Below are positions 1 through 9,700 of a stretch of DNA of 64,000 nucleotides, piece by piece. The DNA lies in the NCBI GenBank assembly GCA_963797765.1, contig CAWCQU010000002.1, positions 372,001-436,000 of the forward strand, written 5' to 3'. This DNA comes from JBGPTK01 sp963797765 (lineage in GTDB: Bacteria; Acidobacteriota; Terriglobia; Acidiferrales; UBA7541). Position 1 is the stretch's first letter, and the number at the start of each line of letters is the position of its first letter. The notes below the pieces were generated by a model. That model saw nothing but the letters and a program-made list of their open reading frames with translations. It was not told the origin of the DNA and did not search any database. The translations under genes were made by a program, and so were the position numbers.

Positions 1-120
1 CTGAAACACGCGAGCTAATACGGCGGACAGATCGTCAAGTATCTCAAACGCCGCCTCGCGGGTGGAGCCTGGCAGGTTCGCTTGCTCCGTTCCCACGCCG
101 AGCAAATGGATGGCTTTCAT
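1..120 (-). CDS. N-terminal fragment of an unidentified protein, cut by the window edge
   Basis: An ATG at 120 opens a frame that runs without a stop to base 1 and gives 40 residues beginning MKAIHLLGVGTEQ. Its start overlaps the stop of the sigma54 response-regulator gene in an ATGA tetranucleotide. That arrangement indicates translational coupling as the third gene of the kinase/regulator/unknown series. The fragment is too short to assign a family. A small protein belonging to the redox module is one possibility, but this is only inferred from position. Confidence 0.6.
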   Translation of the reverse strand, partial: MKAIHLLGVGTEQANLPGSTREAAFEILDDLSAVLARVFQ

Positions 121-1505
121 TCGTGGACTGGCTCGTGCCGCTTCAGGCCGTAGCTTTTTATTTTGTTGTAGAGCGTGCTGCGATCGATTTCCAGTATCTG
201 GGCGGCTTGGGTGAAGTTCCATCGCGTTTCTTCCAGAATGCGCTGGATGTGCGCCTGAACCACGTCCTCCAAGCGGCGGCCGGAAACTGCAAGAACAGAC
301 GGCCGGCAGAATGGAAAATCTTCCGGCTGAATTTCGGGGCCGCGGCCGACGACAAGCGCCCGTTCGATGGCATTTTCCAGTTCTCTCACATTGCCGGGCC
401 AGGGGTAGTTCAGAAGCAGTTCCACGGCTTCCGGGGAGAGCCGCGGCTGAGCTCGATTCATGGAGGCGGCATGTTTCTTGAGCAGAGCTTCCGCGAGCAG
501 AGGAATGTCTTCTCGACGGTCACGAAGCGGCGGAAGCTGGAGACGAAAAATATTGAGCCGGTAGAAAAGATCAAAGCGAAATGTACCTTCCTTCACCATT
601 GCGTCCAGGTCGCGATTCGTGGCTGCCACGCAACGGAAGTCGACTTTCGTCGGCTGGGTTCCTCCCACACGCACAATTTCCTTTTCCTGCAGGACGCGCA
701 ATAAATCCGTCTGTGTCTTGAGGCTGATGTCTCCGATTTCGTCGAGGAATACCGTCCCGCCATCCGCAGCCTCGAACTTGCCTTTGCGGCGCGCTTGCGC
801 TCCGGTGAACGCCCCGCGCTCGTGGCCAAACAATTCGCTCTCCAGCAAGCTCTCGGAAAGAGCGCCACAATGGATTGCCATGAACGGCATGTGTCTTCTG
901 GGACTCGCGGAATGGATGGCGCGGGCCACCACTTCCTTGCCGCTGCCGCTCTCACCAACGATAAGCACAGTGGCATCGGTAGGCGCCACCATTTCAATGG
1001 ATTCGCAAACGTGCCTCATCAGGGAACACTGAGCGATTAGTTCCGTCCGAGGAGACACTTCCTCCAAGTGCTCGCGAAGCTGGATGACTTCTTGTTGGGT
1101 GCGCCGGTGCTTGATGGCATTGCCGATCAGGTGGACCAGTTCATCGGGATCGAAAGGTTTGGTAATGTAATCGTAGGCGCCCTGCTTCAATGCCTGGACG
1201 GCTGTTTCGACGCTGGCATAGCCTGTCATGATGATGACGATTAAGTTCGGGTCCGCTTCGTGAAGGCGCTGCTGCAGTTCGATACCATCCGTGCCGGGCA
1301 TTTTGATATCGATCAGGGCAACGTCCCAAGTGCCCGATTGAAATGACTCGAGTGCCTCGTGGGCGCTACCCGTAGTCTTGACGGTGTAGCCCTCGGACGT
1401 GAACCATTTGCCAAGCGAATCGCGGACGGCGAACTCGTCATCTACGATCAAGATTTTTCCTATCGATGTTGCACTCAAAGTCTCCGCGTTGCTCACCTCG
1501 TTCAC
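117..1505 (-). CDS. sigma54-dependent NtrC-family response regulator
   Basis: This is a 462-residue enhancer-binding activator. A receiver domain covers about residues 16-130, with acidic residues D22/D23, phospho-acceptor D66 and K116. A central AAA+ domain follows, with Walker A GESGSGKE (184-191), the sigma54-contacting GAFTGA loop (231-236) and Walker B VFLDEIGD (252-259). A Fis-type helix-turn-helix lies at about 420-460. All key residues are present, so it should be a working two-component regulator that opens sigma54 promoters. It overlaps the preceding haem-containing histidine kinase by 4 bp (ATGA), which identifies that kinase as its partner. A candidate sigma54 promoter lies ahead of the GcvH-like gene at the head of this gene group and is a plausible target. 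Confidence 0.95.
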   Translation of the reverse strand: MNEVSNAETLSATSIGKILIVDDEFAVRDSLGKWFTSEGYTVKTTGSAHEALESFQSGTWDVALIDIKMPGTDGIELQQRLHEADPNLIVIIMTGYASVETAVQALKQGAYDYITKPFDPDELVHLIGNAIKHRRTQQEVIQLREHLEEVSPRTELIAQCSLMRHVCESIEMVAPTDATVLIVGESGSGKEVVARAIHSASPRRHMPFMAIHCGALSESLLESELFGHERGAFTGAQARRKGKFEAADGGTVFLDEIGDISLKTQTDLLRVLQEKEIVRVGGTQPTKVDFRCVAATNRDLDAMVKEGTFRFDLFYRLNIFRLQLPPLRDRREDIPLLAEALLKKHAASMNRAQPRLSPEAVELLLNYPWPGNVRELENAIERALVVGRGPEIQPEDFPFCRPSVLAVSGRRLEDVVQAHIQRILEETRWNFTQAAQILEIDRSTLYNKIKSYGLKRHEPVHE

Positions 1506-3142
1506 CTCGTTTCCTGATTCGCAAGAACCGCGCTCGTACTCACGGGTGCTTTGATCGGCAAATTCACTCTAAATTCACTTCCCTCACGGGGAGTGGAATT
1601 GACCACAATTTCGCCGCCGTGCTGCTCGACGATGCTGTGCGCCACCGCCAATCCCAGTCCCGTGCTTTGTTGGGAATCTTTCGTTGTAAAAAACGGATCG
1701 AAAATGTGGGGCAGGACTTCAGCAGGGATACCGATACCGGTGTCCAACACTCGCAGACACTCGGTTTGTCCATCCGGTGCCATTTCCGTCGAAACTTCCA
1801 AAACGCCGCCGTCAGGCATGGCCTCAACGGCATTCACCACCAGGGCCAGCACCACTTGGCGCATCTGCCCCGAGTCGCAGCGAATCGGGGGAAGATTTAC
1901 GAGCAGTTTCTCCCTTAACTCGATGCCCTTCAGTTCCAGTTGATGGTGGATCAGTACCAGCGCATCCCGAACCAAAAGATTCAAATCATTGAGTTCGCGC
2001 CGGCTGGGGTTTTGGCGCGCGAAGGTCAACAGATTACGCATTAAATCGCCACAACGGCGGCTTTCTCGCTCGATGGTGAGCAGATTTTCGATCATCTCGG
2101 ATCGATCCGCCGAGTCGCACGACAACTTGTTCAGCTTTTTTACGACCAGCCGGGCGTACGTCAGGATTCCGGCAAGAGGATTATTCACTTCATGCGCCAC
2201 TGTGGCTGCGAGCTTACCGAGCGACACCATCTTCTCCCGCGCCACAATCGACTTCTGCGCACCTTCGAGTTCACGGGATTTTTGTTCCACTCGTTCCTCG
2301 AGCGTGTGCCCCCAATCCGTGATCTCCCGTCTGGCGAGGGCTAGTGACCCCGCCATTTCGTTGAACGAAGCGGCTAGTTCGCCTAGCTCGTCCCGGGAAT
2401 GTATTTCCAGGCGATGAGCCAAATTTCCCTGGGCCAAGCGTTTCGTCCCATCCATCAGGCCACGCACGGGTTTGCCAACCACCCACCACGCGAAAGCCAT
2501 GCAGGCCAAGGTCAAGACAATCACTGTGAGGAGTGCAACGCGCACGACTCTTCTCTGCTGGGCGGCCAATTGGGCGTCAATGCTGGCCAGCGATAAATTC
2601 GTGTCGATCACACCTAGAACGCGCTGGCTGGCTGGATGGGCGTGACACTCGGCGTTTGCACAGGCCGGTTCGTTTTCCACCACCCGGATCACACCCACCC
2701 TCCGTTCTCCGCTGGCGTCCGTGAGGATCCTGGTGCGGGCCGGACGTGGCAATTGAAAAGGCCGCTGCACGTCTCCATGACATCCGAAGCAGGCTTCGGC
2801 GTCCTTGTTCACGGCAGTGCCAATTTCCCGGGGATCGGTTGAAAAACGGATCGTTCCTGTGTCTGAAAACACTCGCACACTGTGAATGCCCGGTTGGCTG
2901 CCGATGGTGTTCAGCGCTTCCCCGAGCGCCTCGCGGTCATTGTGCAGCATCGAGTAACGAGTGGAGCGCTGGATTAGCTCACTGAAGCGATCCGCGTCAT
3001 GCACGGCTGTACGCTCGAATTCCAACCGCTGATAATGGAGGCTCACCGACGCGTAGATCAGGATGACTGCGGCAGTGGTTGTCCCCAGATAAAAAGCGAG
3101 CTTCGCGGCCAAGCCAAATCGAAGCCGCCCGCCTGTCCGCAT
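1502..3142 (-). CDS. membrane sensor histidine kinase with periplasmic c-type haem motifs
   Basis: A 546-residue two-component kinase. A first transmembrane helix (about 13-35) is followed by a periplasmic sensor region of about 165 residues, a second helix (about 200-222), a HAMP linker and a HisKA domain with H317 in AHEVNNPL. The HATPase domain has an N box (VNAVEAMPDG) and a DTGIGIP G1 box. The sensor region holds a canonical haem c motif CFGCH (118-122) and a second motif CANAECH (161-167), a CX4CH variant. This suggests a redox or gas/ligand sensor with covalently bound haem. Haem attachment itself is inferred. The stop overlaps the response-regulator start by 4 bp, and the HybB-like gene ends 18 bp upstream, so sensing is probably tied to that electron-transfer module. 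Confidence 0.93.
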   Translation of the reverse strand: MRTGGRLRFGLAAKLAFYLGTTTAAVILIYASVSLHYQRLEFERTAVHDADRFSELIQRSTRYSMLHNDREALGEALNTIGSQPGIHSVRVFSDTGTIRFSTDPREIGTAVNKDAEACFGCHGDVQRPFQLPRPARTRILTDASGERRVGVIRVVENEPACANAECHAHPASQRVLGVIDTNLSLASIDAQLAAQQRRVVRVALLTVIVLTLACMAFAWWVVGKPVRGLMDGTKRLAQGNLAHRLEIHSRDELGELAASFNEMAGSLALARREITDWGHTLEERVEQKSRELEGAQKSIVAREKMVSLGKLAATVAHEVNNPLAGILTYARLVVKKLNKLSCDSADRSEMIENLLTIERESRRCGDLMRNLLTFARQNPSRRELNDLNLLVRDALVLIHHQLELKGIELREKLLVNLPPIRCDSGQMRQVVLALVVNAVEAMPDGGVLEVSTEMAPDGQTECLRVLDTGIGIPAEVLPHIFDPFFTTKDSQQSTGLGLAVAHSIVEQHGGEIVVNSTPREGSEFRVNLPIKAPVSTSAVLANQETR

Positions 3143-3160
3143 GCTTCTCCTTTAGAGCCT

Positions 3161-4364
3161 CTAGTCAGCAGGAACTGTTGCAACTGCTGGCTCTGCTGGC
3201 GCCTCCAAATCTGCCGGCGCTAGTTCCCGCTGGCTCGGAATTGCCGCAGCTACATTCTCGAAGATGGGTAAATACTTAACCGCTAACGAAAATATCGCGA
3301 AGCCAAGCCCCACGATAAAGAGCGTGACCGCAATTTCCGTCCACTTGGGGAAGTAGGAGACCCCAGAACCCGCTTCGACACCGGTCACGCTGATATTCAA
3401 GCGGTTGGCGACGAATCCAAATAAAACCATCACCGCGCATCCATAAAGCGTCGACGCCTTCGAGGAGAACTTGCGCAGGAAGAGCAAGAACATGGGGACG
3501 GCGAACAAAGCAATCTCGAGGAGGAATAGATACGTTTCCGTCCTGCGCCGCGCCAATAGGGGAAGGACGCCACGGTGAAGCAGATCAAGAAAGCGCATCG
3601 TTAAATAAACAGAAAGAAGGACCGCCAAAAGCCGCCCCAGGCCACTCATAAGCGAAAGCTCCAACCGCTTGCCAAACACCCGGCTGCTTTGCCAGGACTC
3701 AAATATGGTCATCGCCAGGCCGGCGCAAAGGGCGGAAACGAAAAAGAAAACCGGCAGCAGGGAGGTGTACCAGAGCGGATAAAGCTTTTCTGGAACGATC
3801 AGATACAGGCTGCCCAGGGAAGATTGGTGCAGAGTGGAGAGAATCACGCCAAGAATCACTAGCGGGATGAGAACGATTCGCATGACCTTCATCGCCCGGT
3901 TCAAATGAAACCGCTCGAGAACCACGGGAGCAAACTCCAGCGCAAGAACCGTGGTGTACAACGTAACGCACCAGCCCACTTCGAACATGACGGAGTGAGG
4001 ATTCCACATCACCAGTGGATGCCAAACGCGATAAGGAAGTCCGAGGTCAAACAGGAGGGCGAGAATCACAAGCAAGTAGCCCAAGAACGCGGTGAGAATT
4101 GCCGGGCGAAGGATGGGCTTGTAACGCTCGATGTTAAATATGTGGACCGTTGCAGCCAGCGTGAAACCGCCGGCTGCCAACCCGACGCCGCACAGAATGT
4201 CGAATCCGATCCAAATCCCCCAGGGAAACTGGTCATTCAGATTGGTGGCTCCGCCCAGACCTTTCTTTACGCGCACATAGGTAGCGTATGCGCCAGCTAA
4301 CCGCCACCACAAAAAACACAGCCTGCCAGAAAGTTGGGCGGGGCCAGCGTCGAATTCGAATCAC
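3161..4364 (-). CDS. HybB/NrfD-like quinone-interacting membrane subunit, frameshifted near its N-terminus
   Basis: The main frame (3161-4312) encodes about ten hydrophobic helices, beginning near GAYATYVRVKKGLGG and continuing FPWGIWIGFDILCGVGLAAGGF. This is the pattern of HybB/NrfD-type subunits that exchange electrons with the quinone pool. The expected first helix (PTFWQAVFFVVAV) sits in a different frame. It starts at a GTG at 4364 that overlaps the stop of the ferredoxin gene by 4 bp (GTGA). One extra base, or an A6 run miscount on the plus strand between about 4292 and 4316, would join the frames. The 383-residue frame alone would start at an internal TTG and lose helix 1. Either the gene has recently been broken or this is an assembly error. 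The family call is firm; gene integrity is not. Confidence 0.85.
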
Positions 4365-5119
4365 GATTTCTTCTCCCGTTCTTTTCCTTCGGCGGCTTGC
4401 ACTTCTTCCCGCCGGTGGCTGAGCCACCACACGCCACCAAGCAGCACGCAGCACACAGTGACCACATTGGGGATTTCCGACAGCGCGTTCCAGGTAAGGA
4501 GCGGCATGGGCGTGCTCGGCAGGCCGGCGCGGACGCCGAGCTTTTCAACGGGAACAGAAGCCAGAAGCAGCACGGAGGTGCCGCCGACTTCTTCCACTCC
4601 ATAGATGTGTTGGTGGTACTGATCTGGATTTGCAGCCAGCCGCTGGCGCGCTTCGGCTATGAGCTCCTCTCGCTCGCCAAATTTTGTGGCCCCTGTGGGA
4701 CAGGCCTCAGCGCATGCCGTGGGCAAGCCCCCTGCAACACGATCCGCGCACATGTCGCACTTCTTCACCACCGGGCGCCGGCTGTTCCACTGATAGGTTG
4801 GCACCTGGAAGGGGCAGGCGAACATGCAGTAACGACAGCCCATGCAACGGCTGGCATCATAGGTGACCGGGCCATTGGCGCTCTTCTGAAGCGCGGCAAC
4901 CGGACAGACCGAGACACAGGTGGGCTCCAGGCAGTTCATGCACAATCGCCGCATGAACTTGTCGTCGTGGGTGGTGATCGCTGTCAGCTTGTGTGCGGAG
5001 AGCTTTTCTTCCGAGGCAATTGCATCGTCGTAAGGGAGTTGGTGATGTTCAGCACAGGCTTTCTCGCAGAGCCTACAACCAACGCACATTGTGCTGTCAT
5101 AGAGTATGCCCTTGGACAT
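4361..5119 (-). CDS. HybA-like four-cluster ferredoxin subunit with C-terminal membrane anchor
   Basis: A 252-residue 4Fe-4S dicluster-type protein. Four cysteine clusters are visible: CVGCRLCEKAC at the N-terminus, CMNCLEPTCVSVC, CMGCRYCMFACPF, and the CDMC...CAEACP group. A single hydrophobic helix near residues 218-236 is followed by a charged tail. No Tat signal is visible, so the clusters are likely cytoplasmic-facing (inference). In hydrogenase-2 and polysulfide-reductase-like complexes, such a subunit wires the catalytic protein to the HybB/NrfD membrane subunit, which is encoded directly downstream here with a 4-bp overlap. No catalytic subunit is encoded in the window. A tandem CRP/FNR-like site lies 35-72 bp ahead of the start codon. 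Confidence 0.9.
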   Translation of the reverse strand: MSKGILYDSTMCVGCRLCEKACAEHHQLPYDDAIASEEKLSAHKLTAITTHDDKFMRRLCMNCLEPTCVSVCPVAALQKSANGPVTYDASRCMGCRYCMFACPFQVPTYQWNSRRPVVKKCDMCADRVAGGLPTACAEACPTGATKFGEREELIAEARQRLAANPDQYHQHIYGVEEVGGTSVLLLASVPVEKLGVRAGLPSTPMPLLTWNALSEIPNVVTVCCVLLGGVWWLSHRREEVQAAEGKEREKKS

Positions 5120-5153
5120 GCTGTTAATTTTCCTCGGAACGCGAGAGTCCTGC

Positions 5154-5191
5154 GGTGACGGGAATCACAGGGGGAAGCGTCAACCGTCACA
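5154..5191. promoter_or_regulatory. tandem CRP/FNR-like operator ahead of the HybA-like gene
   Basis: Two boxes resembling TGTGA-N6-TCACA begin 22 bp apart: GGTGACGGGAATCACA (5154-5169) and the weaker AGCGTCAACCGTCACA (5176-5191). The second keeps only its right half well. The pair lies 35-72 bp upstream of the HybA-like start. Four other operons in this window carry the same spacing, which is the main support for the weaker box. Confidence 0.55.
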
Positions 5192-5338
5192 TCTACCGAA
5201 TCCAGATGGGCTGCAATGTGCTCTGGTTAGCTTCCCAATCGGAACAACGCAACCGCTTGATTCCGAGCCCGTTGTGAAACGAGGAGTCCAAAACCCAAGT
5301 ATTTGAAGGCAATACATAGATCCCAAAATAAAACGCGA

Positions 5339-5368
5339 GGCCAACGATTCTTGGAACAATCGTTGGCC
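5339..5368 (-). terminator. stem-loop between the GcvH-like and HybA-like genes
   Basis: A perfect 11-bp inverted repeat GGCCAACGATT / AATCGTTGGCC surrounds an 8-nt loop, 10 bp beyond the stop of the GcvH-like gene. On the minus strand it is followed by a T-rich stretch (GTTTTATTTT) about 7 nt away. It may be a terminator or a partial attenuator separating the first gene from the HybA-like operon. Confidence 0.6.
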
Positions 5369-5378
5369 CCGCACTTGC

Positions 5379-6050
5379 TTACTCGGAGAGGAAAAATTCC
5401 TGGGTGAGTTCCTTCCAAGAAGCTCCAGGCAAACCTGCCGTCAAGCTCTCGACCGGCCGGCCACCGTCCGCCATGACTGGCCCAGCCAGTTGGGGCTGCC
5501 GTGCAAAGAGTTGCTCGGCGCCTTGCTGAATCCAGTCCTTCACCAGCAGCGCCGGGAGCAAATTGTGCTGCACACTTTCTTCATCGGGAACATGCACAGC
5601 CATCAGCCAGCCTTTTCCGAAAGGATCATTGCGTAGCAGAGACGGATCCTTGATTACTTCGTCATTGACTTCCACCACTTCTCCTTCGACCGGCGAAACC
5701 ATCTCGGCTTTCTCGCCATTTCGATAGAAGCTCCACGCTTTTTGACCCTGGCGGACCCAGCGGCCCGGCTTTGGCAACTCAATGCGATCCACGGAGCCGA
5801 GCAAAGCAGCGCCAAATTCGTCTACACCAACGCGCGCCAAGCGGCTCCTCTCGCGCAGCACCCAACCATGTCCAGGGTGATACCGCAGATTTTCTGGAAC
5901 ATGGAAACCCTCAACGAAATCGCCATGGGAGACTCCGGTGGCCGGGCAAGGCAGGGCTTCTGTCGCCGCTTGCGAAGACTTGTTGCTGTTCCGAACATAA
6001 TCAATTGCGATGAAAATCGCAAACATCAGAAGAACCAGTATGACGGTCAT
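5379..6050 (-). CDS. membrane-anchored GcvH-like (lipoyl-domain fold) protein without the usual lipoyl lysine
   Basis: 223 residues from an ATG at 6050, chosen because GGGAG lies 7 nt ahead and a transmembrane helix (about 2-17) follows at once. A longer frame opens at 6140. Residues about 55-165 match the glycine-cleavage H-protein pattern: HPGHGWVLRE, VGVDEFGAALLG, SPVEGEVVEVND and GKGWLMAV. In an ungapped alignment to E. coli GcvH, the lipoylated lysine position is Gly112, and the nearest lysine (K114) is two residues off. It is therefore probably not a glycine-cleavage carrier. Its position ahead of the HybA/HybB/haem-kinase genes suggests a structural or redox-complex role (inference). 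No gcvT or gcvP is present nearby. Confidence 0.75.
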   Translation of the reverse strand: MTVILVLLMFAIFIAIDYVRNSNKSSQAATEALPCPATGVSHGDFVEGFHVPENLRYHPGHGWVLRERSRLARVGVDEFGAALLGSVDRIELPKPGRWVRQGQKAWSFYRNGEKAEMVSPVEGEVVEVNDEVIKDPSLLRNDPFGKGWLMAVHVPDEESVQHNLLPALLVKDWIQQGAEQLFARQPQLAGPVMADGGRPVESLTAGLPGASWKELTQEFFLSE

Positions 6051-6114
6051 GGTCTTTCTCCCTTTCGGCGGCCTCTCTTGAGGCTCTTCATTCTCTGCAG
6101 CCACATGGATCAAT

Positions 6115-6131
6115 TGCATTCCGCTGTCCAA
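6115..6131 (-). promoter_or_regulatory. candidate sigma54 (-24/-12) promoter of the GcvH-like gene
   Basis: The minus strand reads TTGGACAGCGGAATGCA, with the -24 GG and -12 GC separated by exactly 10 nt as sigma54 promoters require. The GC lies about 66 nt ahead of the preferred ATG at 6050, predicting a leader of about 55 nt. The match outside GG/GC is modest. Support comes from the NtrC-type regulator encoded in the same gene group. Confidence 0.35.
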
Positions 6132-6140
6132 ACCTGCCAC

Positions 6141-6727
6141 AAAGATGCCGCCATTTGCTGCCCTGAATTGCCTGAAACAAATAGGCTTAGAGGCGCGTTC
6201 ATGGATGATCCGCTGATTCGTGTTTCGTAGCGTTGAATATTTCCACAGCGATCCTCGGCTTTCCTAAACAATGGGAGACGAACTACAGGCTCCTCTTCAA
6301 CTTAACAGCTGAGGGATTTTGCGACGGCAACTGTTGGTTTTTTCCACATATTCGAGCTGGCCGATCGTAGTTGTATATGGTTCTCTCCATTTGATTCGGA
6401 CTGGTTGATTGCGCGGACGCAAGAATGAACATGCTAAGAGGGACCAGACCACATTCATGAGGGAGAAGTATCCCCCAGGTCATTTGGAGGAGATAGACCT
6501 GGCAAAGTCAGAGCTTTCCCGAAAGGAGCAGCGTTTGCTATCCAACCACGTCTTCGACAGCTGAGTTTGACACCAGACGGACGGCGGTTTAAGGTTTTGC
6601 ACAAGGTTGAACTGGGAATTGCAACCATGCAGGTTTGTAGCGGTCTGCCAATGTGGCGAAAATTCTGATTCCAAGGCGGAGTGTTCCCGAAGACCAACTG
6701 AACCGGAGGCCCACTCGGGTTTTCGCC
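6141..6727. other. intergenic region between divergent genes, no gene recognised
   Basis: This stretch separates the GcvH-like gene (minus) from the TPR-CHAT gene (plus). Short frames on both strands lack family features. It should hold the TPR-CHAT promoter, but no clear site was recognised. Confidence 0.5.
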
Positions 6728-9700
6728 ATGTCCATCGCTCGTCGCGCTTCCGGGTTGTTGTTCGCACTTTTGATCGCTTTGGCGTGTCCGATTCGGATGA
6801 GCACTGCGCCAACGTTAGCCCTTGTTTTCCTGACCCAAAACCAAAACAGCGCACCGGAAAATGGCGAACAGGCCACCGCTCTTGAACCGGGTAAACCAAT
6901 TGAGCGCGCGCTGCAAGCTGGAGAAAAGCATTCTTACCAGATTCACGCGGATGCCGGAATGTTTTTGCACGTGGTGGTCAAGGAACTCGGTATCGGTGTG
7001 GCCCTGATGCTTTATGCCCCGGACGGAAAGAAAATTGCCTCGATGTATCAACCCGGCGGAACCTCCGCGCCGGAGCAAATTTCCACGATTGCGGAATCGT
7101 CCGGAAATTACGGCCTGGAAGTGGCCTCGAACGACAGCAATGCTCCCGGCGGCCGCTATCAAGTCACGATAAATCCTCTTCATGCGCCCCGCGAGGAAGA
7201 CCGAGGACGGATCGCCGCGGAGCGGCTCTTTGTCGACGCGGAAACGCTCCTGAACCAGGGGACGCCCGAATCGTACCGGGACGCTGTAAAAAAGTTCGCC
7301 GAAACAATACCGCTGTGGCGAGCCGCCGGCGAAAACTACCAGGAGGCTTTGACGTTGCTTTTGCTTGGGGGAATCTCGGATCGTCTGGGAGAAAAGCAAA
7401 ACGCGCTGGACTACTATCTTCTGTCGCTGCCTTTGTGGCGCGCGGTAGGAGAGCGCCCGGCGGAAGCGGAACTGCTGCACAACATCGGCTCGGATTACGC
7501 CGGACTGGGAGAAAAGCAAAAGGCGCTGGACTATTTCAATCAGGCTTTGCCCGTCGAGCGGGAACTCGGGGACCGCGCGGGAGAAGCCGTAACGCTCGAT
7601 TACATCGCTTCTGTCTATCAAGGACAGGGAGACGCGGATAAGGCAGCGGCATTTTACAATCAGGCGCTGGCTCTAAAACGCGCGCTGGCGGACCGTGCAG
7701 GGGAGGCGGATACACTCTACAGCCTCGGGTCCACTTACGCCGCGGTTGGTGAGAAGCAAAAGGCGCTCGATTCCTACAATCCGGCGCTGGAGATCGAGCG
7801 CGCCTTAGGAAATCGCTCTCTGCAGGCAAGGATTCTACACAGCATCGGGTCGGCATATGACGACGCAGGGGAAAAACAAACCGCGCTGGATTATTACAAC
7901 GAGGCTCTTTCCCTGGAACGCACGCTGGACGATGGATCGTTGCAAGCAACAACGTTACACAACATCGGGACAGTGTATGACGCGCTGGGTGAAAAGCAGA
8001 AGGCGCTGGATTTCTACAGCCAGGCACTGCAAATTGAGCGCGCGGTGGGGGACCGCTCCCGGGAAGCTGCAACGCTCGGCAATGCTGCGTCGACTCTTCA
8101 GGGACTAGGGCAGAATGACAAGGCCCTCGATCTATACAATCAGGCATTGGCGATCCAGCGTTCCGTGGGGGACCACGCGGGCGAAGCGGGAACCCTGAAC
8201 GGCATCGGACTGGTATTCGACGCCATAGGCGATAAGCAAAAAGCGCTCGATTATTACAATCAGGCCCTTCCCCTGCAACATGCAGCCGGGGACCGCAAGA
8301 GGGAAGCTCAAACACTCTACAACATCGGAATCGCGGAAAACTCGCTCGGCGACAAGCAAAAGGCTCTCGATCATTTCAATCAGGCGCTGCCGCTGGCGCG
8401 CGCGATTGGGGACCGCAACGATGAAGCGTCGATCCTCACCGGCATCGGGCTGGTGTACGCAAATCTAGGGGAAGAACAGAAGGCGCTGGATTCCTACAAT
8501 CAGGCGCTGCCGATGAAGCGCGCGACGGGGGACCGTTCCGGGGAAGCTTCTGTCTTGGATAACATCGCAGGAGCCTATTCCGAACTGGGAGAAGCACAAA
8601 AGGCGCTCGACTATTACGGCCAGGCTTTGCCTTTGCGGCGAAAGGTTGCGGACCGCAGCGGAGAAGCCACCACGCTGCACAACATCGGGAATGTCTATAA
8701 GAATCTTGGAGAGAAACAGAAAGCGTTGGACTACTTCAACCAGGCGTTGGGATTGGAGCGAGAGGTGGGGAACCGGTTCGACGAGGCGGCTACCCTGAGC
8801 AACATTGGATCGGTATATGACGGGTTAGGAGAAAAGCAGAAGGCGCTCGATTTTTACAATCAGGCGCTGCCCATGCAGCACGAACTGGGGGACCGGACCG
8901 GGGAAGCCGTAACGCTGAACAACATCGGGATCGTCTATGACACGCTCGGGGAAAAGCAAAAGGCGCTGGATTATTCTAATCGGGCGCTGCAATTGGAGCG
9001 AGCTGTGGGTGATCGAGGCAATGAGGCGACGACGCTCGGCGGGATCGGTCTGGTCTATTCGGATCTAGGCGAGAAACAAAAGGCGCTGGATTATTACAAT
9101 CAGGCGCTGACGATACAGCGAGCCATTGGCAGCCGTTCGGGAGAAGCGACGACTCTGAACAACATCGGGACGGCCTACAGGGCGTTCGGGGATGAGCAGG
9201 AAGCGCTGAACTATTTCAATCAGGCCCTTCCTCTGCTTCGCGCGGTGGGAGACCGGTCCGGGGAAGCCGGTACGCTCAACAACATCGCGGCTGTCTATGA
9301 CGATACAGGAGAGAAACAGAAAGCGCTGGATCATTACAATCAAGCTTTGCTGCTGGAACGCGCCGTGGAAAATCGCGAGGGGGAATCGACTGTACTGAAC
9401 AATATTGGATTGGTCTTTGACGCGTTGGGGCAGTCGCAGAAAGCGCTGGAATATTTCAATCAGGCGCTGCCGATCGAGCGCGCGCTAGGCGACCGGAATG
9501 GAGCAGCCATCACACTTCACAATATTGCCGCCGCCTACTTCGCGCTGGGAGAGCCGCAGAAGACGCTTGATTACTATAATCAGGCGCTGCCGCTGGAGCG
9601 CGCCGCAGGAAACCGGGAACTGGAAGCAATTACCTTCGGCAACCTGGAATTTACTTTCCAGCATTCGGATCCGAGACTGGCGATTGTTTTTGGCAAACAA

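Noticed and set aside
123..704. 193-residue plus-strand frame antisense to the response regulator
   Set aside because: Typical shadow of a GC-rich gene, with no domain and no ribosome site.
5259..5300. A sigma54 promoter directly ahead of the HybA-like gene
   Set aside because: Candidate GG and GC pairs in this interval have 11- or 12-nt spacers instead of the required 10.
7381..9660. Regular 120-bp repeats as a CRISPR-like array
   Set aside because: The repeats are in frame, encode TPR units and have no variable spacers. They belong to the CHAT protein.
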